Of a DNA stretch of 64,000 bases, positions 59,323 through 64,000 are shown in pieces. The notes under the pieces were generated by a model. The model searched no databases and had not been told where the DNA came from. It was given only the letters and a program-made list of their open reading frames with translations. The position numbers were made by a program, and so were the translations under genes. Position 1 is the first letter of the stretch; each line of letters opens with the position of its first letter. This DNA comes from Lachnospiraceae bacterium. GTDB taxonomy: Bacteria; Bacillota; Clostridia; Lachnospirales; Lachnospiraceae. The stretch lies in NCBI GenBank assembly GCA_015056795.1, contig SVFO01000001.1:56560-120559 (forward strand), in the 5' to 3' direction.

Positions 59323-59847
59323 TCAATAGAAACCTCCCCAATAGCATAAAACGCTTAATAAAATTGGCCCTGCCATACAAATTCCTGCATCTCTTTTTTC
59401 CTGCAAATCGTTAAAATACAGCTTCCACTCCCCGCTGTCAGCAACCTCCTTCACATACGAAAATAGATATGCAAAGCGTTCCCTAAGATCGGATCTTCGC
59501 ACAAAACGAATCAGTGAGAACAATGCTGCGATCAGCAGCGAGGAAAAGAGAAAGGAAAGAATTTTTTCTTGGGGAAAAAATAGCAGGCAGACGGCATAGA
59601 GCTTCACATCACCGCCGCCAATGGCATTGATCCGAAAGAGTGGATACAAAAACAGCACAACCATGCTTCCCCAAAACAAGTACTGGATGCCAGAAAGCAT
59701 TCCCTCCATCAGGAATACCCTCCCAAGGCCAACGGCCAGCATCATTGCAGTTACCCAGTTGGGAATCCTGCAAAAACAGTAATCATAATAACAGGCAATG
59801 CACAAAAAAATGCAAAGTAAAAGCACAAAAAACACTTCTCCCACCAT
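59323..59847 (-). CDS. Prepilin peptidase TadV/CpaA-type (A24 family)
   Basis: Membrane aspartyl protease of 174 residues, first gene of the tad operon. The catalytic aspartates are in CYYDYCFCRIPNWVTAMML and the GGGDVKLYAVCLLF motif. There are about five membrane segments and a charged C-terminal part (SYVKEVADSGEWKLYF). It is expected to cleave the Flp1 pilin leader and probably the TadE-like proteins. The start follows GAGGT. A strong promoter with a structured leader precedes it by about 120 bases. Confidence 0.9.
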   Translation of the reverse strand: MVGEVFFVLLLCIFLCIACYYDYCFCRIPNWVTAMMLAVGLGRVFLMEGMLSGIQYLFWGSMVVLFLYPLFRINAIGGGDVKLYAVCLLFFPQEKILSFLFSSLLIAALFSLIRFVRRSDLRERFAYLFSYVKEVADSGEWKLYFNDLQEKRDAGICMAGPILLSVLCYWGGFY

Positions 59848-59880
59848 AGAAATACCTCATGAAAAACTGCGACTGAAAAA

Positions 59881-59952
59881 TCGGAACGAATTGGTTCCAT
59901 TGGAGGAGCCCCTTACAGGGTTCCGAGAAATCTTGAAGTCTCGAGATCAAGA
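59881..59952 (-). ncRNA. Structured 5' leader of the tad operon
   Basis: Between the promoter and the first gene the transcript would fold into two stems: TCTTGA with TCAAGA around a palindromic TCTCGAGA (59931-59952), and an outer TCGGAAC with GTTCCGA stem (59881-59887 with 59920-59926) enclosing a CCCTGTAAGGG hairpin. No intrinsic terminator or known c-di-GMP riboswitch core is recognised. The compact fold suggests a regulatory 5' UTR. Confidence 0.4.
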
Positions 59953-59967
59953 ATCTTTGTAAGACGG

Positions 59968-59996
59968 ATTATAAACAGGAAAAAAAGAAAATGCAA
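59968..59996 (-). promoter_or_regulatory. Sigma-A-type promoter of the tad operon
   Basis: TATAAT (59968-59973) on the minus strand with TTGCAT (59991-59996) 17 bases upstream in a T-rich spacer. The -10 is perfect and the -35 partial. The start of transcription should be near 59961, after the bofA stop at 60033, so the tad unit is separate from bofA. Confidence 0.7.
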
Positions 59997-60032
59997 TAGG
60001 TTTTTCGAAAATAAATGGATTTTGTGAATTAT

Positions 60033-60305
60033 TTACAGAAGCCTATAAAATCCAAGGGCATAAAGCCCGAGAAAGCCTGGAATTCCTAGAAATCCAGTTG
60101 TCAAAAAGGTAAAAAAATTGATGCCAACTCCCGGGAAAATGCCCTGAGATGCCAGGAAAAAATTCATCAGATGAATCCCCGCAGCGCCAAGCAGTCCCCG
60201 CATGAGAAAGCTGACCAGGCATTCCATTTCTCCCCTCACGGCCACAAAAAGCAGGAAAAGCAATCCTCCGATCATCAACATGACAAGCCAAAAATCCTGA
60301 TCCAT
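60033..60305 (-). CDS. bofA: BofA family pro-sigma-K processing inhibitor
   Basis: A 90-residue membrane protein with two to three hydrophobic segments, of the BofA family. The diagnostic C-terminal half is LLGAAGIHLMNFFLASQGIF and GVGINFFTFLTTGFLGIPGF. In Bacillus, BofA keeps the SpoIVFB protease inactive until the forespore signal arrives; in many Clostridia the gene persists even where that pathway differs. Start follows GGAGG. It lies directly upstream of the tad promoter and downstream of glgB on the same strand. Confidence 0.88.
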   Translation of the reverse strand: MDQDFWLVMLMIGGLLFLLFVAVRGEMECLVSFLMRGLLGAAGIHLMNFFLASQGIFPGVGINFFTFLTTGFLGIPGFLGLYALGFYRLL

Positions 60306-60408
60306 CTATCGCCCCTCCCATTCCCTTAGATCTACCACATCCTATGTTCATGGGGCAGAAAATAGTACAGTCCTTGTTTGACGGCCTTATTGAACTCATA
60401 AAAACCGT

Positions 60409-60437
60409 CTGCTTCGCAGCCGTCGTCGCTTCGCGAC
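60409..60437. repeat. Two GCGAAGC-type mini-hairpins
   Basis: CTGCTTCGCAG (60409-60419) and GTCGCTTCGCGAC (60425-60437) stand side by side in the bofA-glgB gap. Both contain the GCTTCGC/GCGAAGC unit, which also occurs in the ABC-F leader near 19990-20006. The plus strand continues with a T-rich tract. They may belong to a dispersed hairpin repeat family of this genome. Confidence 0.45.
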
Positions 60438-60480
60438 TTTTGTTTTTATTTCGTACACGCTTGGGTTCCTTCCTCGCTAT

Positions 60481-60516
60481 AAAAAACCGGCAGAAGGGAT
60501 TCCTCCTGCCGGTTTT
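60481..60516 (-). terminator. Terminator after glgB
   Basis: AAAACCGGCAG and CTGCCGGTTTT form an 11-base-pair stem with a 12-base loop, and the minus strand ends with TTTTTTAT. It lies 20 bases beyond the glgB stop. Confidence 0.92.
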
Positions 60517-60535
60517 CACGTTGATTCAACGCCTG

Positions 60536-62443
60536 TTAAAATACAAAAACCAAGGCCGCATAGGGCGGCAAATCCACGGTAATGGACTGCTCCTGATAAT
60601 GATAGGGGAAGGTTCGCGCCGTAACCTCTGCAGGCACGACGTTTCCAAAGCCACCGAACCGCTCATCATCGCTGTTCAAAAGAAGCTTGTACTTCTTCTT
60701 TGCAGGCACGGGAACGCGATATTTTTCACGCTTTATGGGCGTCATGTTCAGCACAAACAGAAGGCTGTTCTTCCCCGTAGAGCTCCTTCTGACAAAGGAA
60801 TAAACGCTATTTTCCTTGTCATCCGCATTCATCCACTCAAAGCCATCCCAGCTGTTGTCAAACTCATACAGCGCAGGATACTTGCGGTACATCTTCAGAA
60901 GCTCCTTGACATATTCCTTCATGCCCTGATTGTTCTTTTCGCCAAGCAGGAACCAATCCAGCTCCCTTGCCTCACTCCACTCGCGCTCCTGTCCAAAATC
61001 CTGACCCATGAACAAAAGCTTCTTGCCGCAATGGCCAAACATATAGGTATAACCCGTGCGCAGGTTTGCATACTTATCAATTGCATAACCAGGCATCTTA
61101 TTTACCATGGAGCATTTTAGGTGGACCACCTCGTCATGGGACAGAGGCAGAATATACTTCTCACTACTGTTATAGGTCATGGCAAAGGTCAGTGCATAAT
61201 GATTTCCCTTTCGGAACAAGGGATCCAGCTTCATGTATTCGCAGAAGTCATGCATCCAACCCATGTTCCACTTTAAGGAGAAGCCAAGGCTGTCCGTGCC
61301 AATGTCTCCCGTTACCTTCGGCCATGCGGTGGATTCCTCAGCGATGGTTAAGAAGCCAGGATACGTGCCGCGTACCACGGAATTCATGTGACGGAAAAAC
61401 TCGATGGCATCGAGATTCTCATTTCCGCCGTACTCATTGGGCAGCCACTGTCCATCCTTCTTGCCATAATCCAGATACAGCATGGACGCCACGGCATCCA
61501 CGCGAATGCCATCCACGTGAAACTCGCGAAGCCAGAACAGCACGTTGGCAATCAGGAAGTTCTTTACCTCGGGCTTTCCATAGTTAAAAATCTTGGTGCC
61601 CCAGTCAGGATGCTCGCCGCGGCGTGGATCGGGATGCTCGTAGATACAGGTTCCATCGAACTGGCCAAGGCCATGTGCATCCGTTGCAAAATGCGCTGGA
61701 ACCCAGTCCAAAATCACGCCAACGCCAATTTTATGAAGCTCGTTCACCAAGTACATAAAATCCTTCGGCGTGCCATAGCGGGAGGTCGGTGCATAGTAGC
61801 CCGTCACCTGATATCCCCAGGAACCATCGAAGGGATGCTCGGCAATCCCCATCAGCTCCACGTGCGTATACTTCATTTCCTTCAGGTATTCTACCAGACG
61901 ATCTGCAAACTGCTTGTAATTATAGAATCCGTCCTCCGTGCCATCGGGATGCTTCATAAAGGAGCCGATGTGGCACTCATAAATTGCCATGGGACGCTTC
62001 TCAAAGTTCTCACTGTCCCGCTTTTCCATCCACTTCTGATCCTTCCAGGCAAAGCCCTCCAGATTGGTCACGATGGACGCCGTCTCAGGACGCTTCTGTG
62101 CAAAATTCGCATAAGGGTCAGCCTTGTAGAGCTTTCTTCCATCCTTCGTGGTAATCAAATATTTATACATACTCCCTTCGCCGACGCCCGGAATGAACAG
62201 CCCCCAAATGCCGATGTCCCCGAGCTTTGTCATCTCGTGCATCGTTTGATTCCATCCGCTCCAGGAACCAATGACGTGAACTGCCGCGGCATTCGGTGCC
62301 CATACGGCAAAGTACGTACCCTGCTCTCCGTTTTCCTCCGATAAGTGAGCACCCAGCTTTTTATAGATATCGTAATGCGTTCCCTGACCAAACAGATACT
62401 GGTCAGTCTTAGAAATAAACACCTTCGCCCTAGATCCTGCCAA
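60536..62443 (-). CDS. glgB: 1,4-alpha-glucan branching enzyme GlgB
   Basis: GH13 branching enzyme introducing alpha-1,6 branches into glycogen, 635 residues. The N-terminal CBM48-like domain is seen in GTYFAVWAPNAAAVHVIGSW; the barrel has GVILDWVPAHFATDAHGLGQ, DGIRVDAVASMLYLDYG with the nucleophile aspartate, FLTIAEESTAWP with the acid/base glutamate, and LPLSHDEVVH with the third carboxylate. The start is a TTG at 62443, with AGGAGG 8 bases upstream. No other glycogen genes are adjacent. Ends in a clear terminator. The assignment is secure. Confidence 0.95.
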   Translation of the reverse strand: MAGSRAKVFISKTDQYLFGQGTHYDIYKKLGAHLSEENGEQGTYFAVWAPNAAAVHVIGSWSGWNQTMHEMTKLGDIGIWGLFIPGVGEGSMYKYLITTKDGRKLYKADPYANFAQKRPETASIVTNLEGFAWKDQKWMEKRDSENFEKRPMAIYECHIGSFMKHPDGTEDGFYNYKQFADRLVEYLKEMKYTHVELMGIAEHPFDGSWGYQVTGYYAPTSRYGTPKDFMYLVNELHKIGVGVILDWVPAHFATDAHGLGQFDGTCIYEHPDPRRGEHPDWGTKIFNYGKPEVKNFLIANVLFWLREFHVDGIRVDAVASMLYLDYGKKDGQWLPNEYGGNENLDAIEFFRHMNSVVRGTYPGFLTIAEESTAWPKVTGDIGTDSLGFSLKWNMGWMHDFCEYMKLDPLFRKGNHYALTFAMTYNSSEKYILPLSHDEVVHLKCSMVNKMPGYAIDKYANLRTGYTYMFGHCGKKLLFMGQDFGQEREWSEARELDWFLLGEKNNQGMKEYVKELLKMYRKYPALYEFDNSWDGFEWMNADDKENSVYSFVRRSSTGKNSLLFVLNMTPIKREKYRVPVPAKKKYKLLLNSDDERFGGFGNVVPAEVTARTFPYHYQEQSITVDLPPYAALVFVF

Positions 62444-62478
62444 TGCTCAATCCTCCTACCCTATATTTTCTAAAGCCT

Positions 62479-64000
62479 TTATTTAAAATCCTTTTCCGTA
62501 ATAATGATCATGTCCTCTTCGTCATATCGCTTGCCTAAAATAATGTCCAGGAAGTGACCGATCGTCTTTCTGGAAGCACTATAAATGGCATCATCAATGA
62601 TCTCTTCAATGTCATTTGTCGTCACGGCATGATCTGCGGTCTGCAATTCATCAATCTTCATGTGAAGTGCAAGCATTCCCAGATTGTCAATGGAGTATTC
62701 CTTCTCCTTCGCATACTGGCAGGCATAACGCGCCAATGCGTCATTGCTCAGAGGCTGCATGTCCACCCTTGCATTAAATGCAGGAACCAGTTCACCATGC
62801 GCCTTCAGGAATTTCTTCATGGCCTTCTTGGTATCAAGAAGTACGACAATCAGTCCAAAGTTCTCCCTCTGCAGATTCTTATACAGGTCAGCCACGGACT
62901 TCTCTGAAAGGTCAGAGGTCTTTTCAACGATCAACGCTCCGTTTTTCAGGTCATCCAGAAGCTTCGTCAGATCCTTGTTATTCAAGGCCTTTCCGGGAAT
63001 CTTGGCAACCTTGCCAGAGAAGTTGCTGTCGCTCTGCTTTACCTCAAAGATCATCTTCTTGGCAAGCTCCAGCGTATTCATGCCGGCATCTCCCGTAATA
63101 ATGACGTTGCCAGTGTAAGCTGCCATGCTGATATTGTCTAACGCCCTGACAAGCTGTTCGCGGTCGGAATCTGTCTGAAGAAGGTTTTCATACAGCTCCT
63201 CTTCCTCCTTCGTCAGTTCACGTACCTGCGACTGTCCATCCTTCTTGTCCTCTGCAGGTGTCTCTTCCGCATCTGCCTCTTCATGCTCATCCTCTTCCTC
63301 GGGAAGATTATCAAAGCTAATTGCTCCGTCAGAGGTTTTTGTTTCCCTATTTGAGAACCATGGAGAAGGTTCAATCTTTTCCTCGGGATCCTCCAAAGCT
63401 TCGTCGCTCCAAGAGAAATCATCTCCCTGCGCATCCTCTTCAATGGGTTTGATTCCTGCGCGGGCAGTCTCAAAGATGGATTTCCTTCCTGCCTTAGGCT
63501 CCTCGACCTCATCGGTCTCTTCAGCCGCCTCTATCGTCCAATCTTCCTCTGCTTCCAATGCCTTCTGATCTTCTGCTGCATCCTTGGTTGCCATCCTCTC
63601 GCGGAATTCATGGAATGCATCTTCCTCCATGCCCTCCATGTCCCAATCGGACGCGAACTCTAAAGTGTCGTCATCGGACGCATCACCTGATTCCTTGTCT
63701 GCTTCGGCATCCTCAGAAGCTTCTGCTTCCTCCACGACCTCATCAAACTGAATTTTATCGGCATCCTCAGCCTTTTCTTCCTCGGTCTCCTCGGCCTCAT
63801 CCTCTTTGACTTCCTCAGAGGCTTCTGCCTTTTCTGTCTCAGTCTCGTCAACCCTCGTCTCTTCTATCGTAACTGCTTCGACGTCCGCAGTTTCTTTCTC
63901 CTCTGCTTCCTTGGCTTCTTCCGCATCCTCAGAAGCCTCGGTCTTTTCCTCATCGACCTTCTCTGCCTTGACGCTTTCCGTAGGCTCCCAGTCTACTTCC
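62479..64000 (-). CDS. Acidic protein with degenerate AAA-like domain (5' truncated)
   Basis: The frame stays open from 62479 to the window edge, so the start is outside; at least 506 residues are visible. The visible N-terminal half is low-complexity, rich in Glu, Asp, Ala and Lys with repeats of the type EEAEASEDAEAD. The C-terminal 230 residues look like an AAA-type domain: NVIITGDAGMNTLELAKKMI sits where Walker A should be but lacks the lysine; LIVVLLDTKKAMKKFLKAHG is in the Walker B/sensor region, followed by a lid-like helical end. It resembles the C-terminal domain of CbxX/CfqX-type proteins, without functional ATP motifs. Role unknown. Confidence 0.6.
   Translation of the reverse strand, partial: EVDWEPTESVKAEKVDEEKTEASEDAEEAKEAEEKETADVEAVTIEETRVDETETEKAEASEEVKEDEAEETEEEKAEDADKIQFDEVVEEAEASEDAEADKESGDASDDDTLEFASDWDMEGMEEDAFHEFRERMATKDAAEDQKALEAEEDWTIEAAEETDEVEEPKAGRKSIFETARAGIKPIEEDAQGDDFSWSDEALEDPEEKIEPSPWFSNRETKTSDGAISFDNLPEEEDEHEEADAEETPAEDKKDGQSQVRELTKEEEELYENLLQTDSDREQLVRALDNISMAAYTGNVIITGDAGMNTLELAKKMIFEVKQSDSNFSGKVAKIPGKALNNKDLTKLLDDLKNGALIVEKTSDLSEKSVADLYKNLQRENFGLIVVLLDTKKAMKKFLKAHGELVPAFNARVDMQPLSNDALARYACQYAKEKEYSIDNLGMLALHMKIDELQTADHAVTTNDIEEIIDDAIYSASRKTIGHFLDIILGKRYDEEDMIIITEKDFK

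Noticed and set aside
59848-59961. c-di-GMP riboswitch before the tad operon
   Set aside because: The conserved core and GNRA/receptor features I know for c-di-GMP-I and -II are not visible; only generic stems are seen.
60425-60452. Hairpin GTCGC-TTC-GCGAC followed by a T-rich tract on the plus strand, like a terminator
   Set aside because: There is no plus-strand gene upstream to terminate; it is more simply part of a repeated mini-hairpin.
60344-61120. Plus-strand open frame of 258 codons over the bofA-glgB gap and the glgB 3' end
   Set aside because: It crosses the glgB terminator and the conserved C-terminus of GlgB on the other strand, with no ribosome binding site.
61388-62344. Long plus-strand open frame (318 codons) opposite glgB
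   Set aside because: It is antisense to a highly conserved branching enzyme and has no ribosome binding site or family resemblance; it is a codon-bias shadow.

Overview
The window looks like chromosomal DNA of an anaerobic Firmicute, most likely of the family Lachnospiraceae. This is inferred from protein types and gene order: a monoderm-style tad pilus locus with a Flp1-type pilin, a DUF5702 protein and an FHA protein; BofA, VanW, VanZ, CD3324-like and LURP-one proteins; AGGAGG-type ribosome binding sites; moderate GC. About 65 genes are packed tightly. All but two substantial genes (a LURP-one protein at 24.3 kb and a CE2-type esterase at 49 kb) are on the minus strand. No rRNA, tRNA, CRISPR array, transposase or integrase was seen.

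Region 1 (0-24 kb) is an unusual accumulation of small-molecule-modifying and resistance-like genes in one orientation. It holds ten GNAT acetyltransferases, two methyltransferase genes (one fused to a peptidase S51-like domain), a nucleotidyltransferase, a Nudix hydrolase, two P-loop kinases, a metallo-beta-lactamase-fold hydrolase, a degenerate aminoglycoside-phosphotransferase-like protein, a nitroreductase, an ABC-F protein, the TldD/TldE protease pair and TatD. The most interesting signal is the 0.5-kb leader of the ABC-F gene. It has a consensus promoter (TTGACA-17-TATAAT), a 23-codon leader ORF with a strong SD and an Arg-Val-Arg (+X+) motif, an anti-SD sequence inside that ORF, and an intrinsic terminator before the ABC-F gene. 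This is the layout of an antibiotic-sensing attenuator.

Region 2 (24-50 kb) is mostly housekeeping and signalling: a zinc-ribbon membrane protein, a cation diffusion facilitator, VanZ, TrmL, an aminotransferase with an Lrp-type regulator, an AIR-synthase-like protein, VanW, galactokinase, a GH43 glycosidase, a c-di-GMP phosphodiesterase with degenerate GGDEF domains, an aldo/keto reductase with a ferredoxin tail, an AI-2E-type permease, an RluA pseudouridine synthase, an active-looking diguanylate cyclase, two RNA methyltransferases, an ACT-domain protein, a histidine kinase/response regulator pair and a CE2-type esterase.

Region 3 (50-60 kb) is a tad pilus operon read on the minus strand from a promoter at 59.97 kb to a bidirectional terminator at 50.1 kb. 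The order is prepilin peptidase, TadZ-like, TadA/CpaF ATPase, a fused TadB-TadC membrane protein, Flp1 pilin, DUF5702, a pseudopilin with a Cys/His-repeat tail, a second prepilin peptidase, a second pseudopilin, an FHA protein and a stand-alone FakA-like domain. Region 4 (60-64 kb) carries bofA, glgB and the 3' part of a very acidic protein with a degenerate AAA-like domain that runs off the window.
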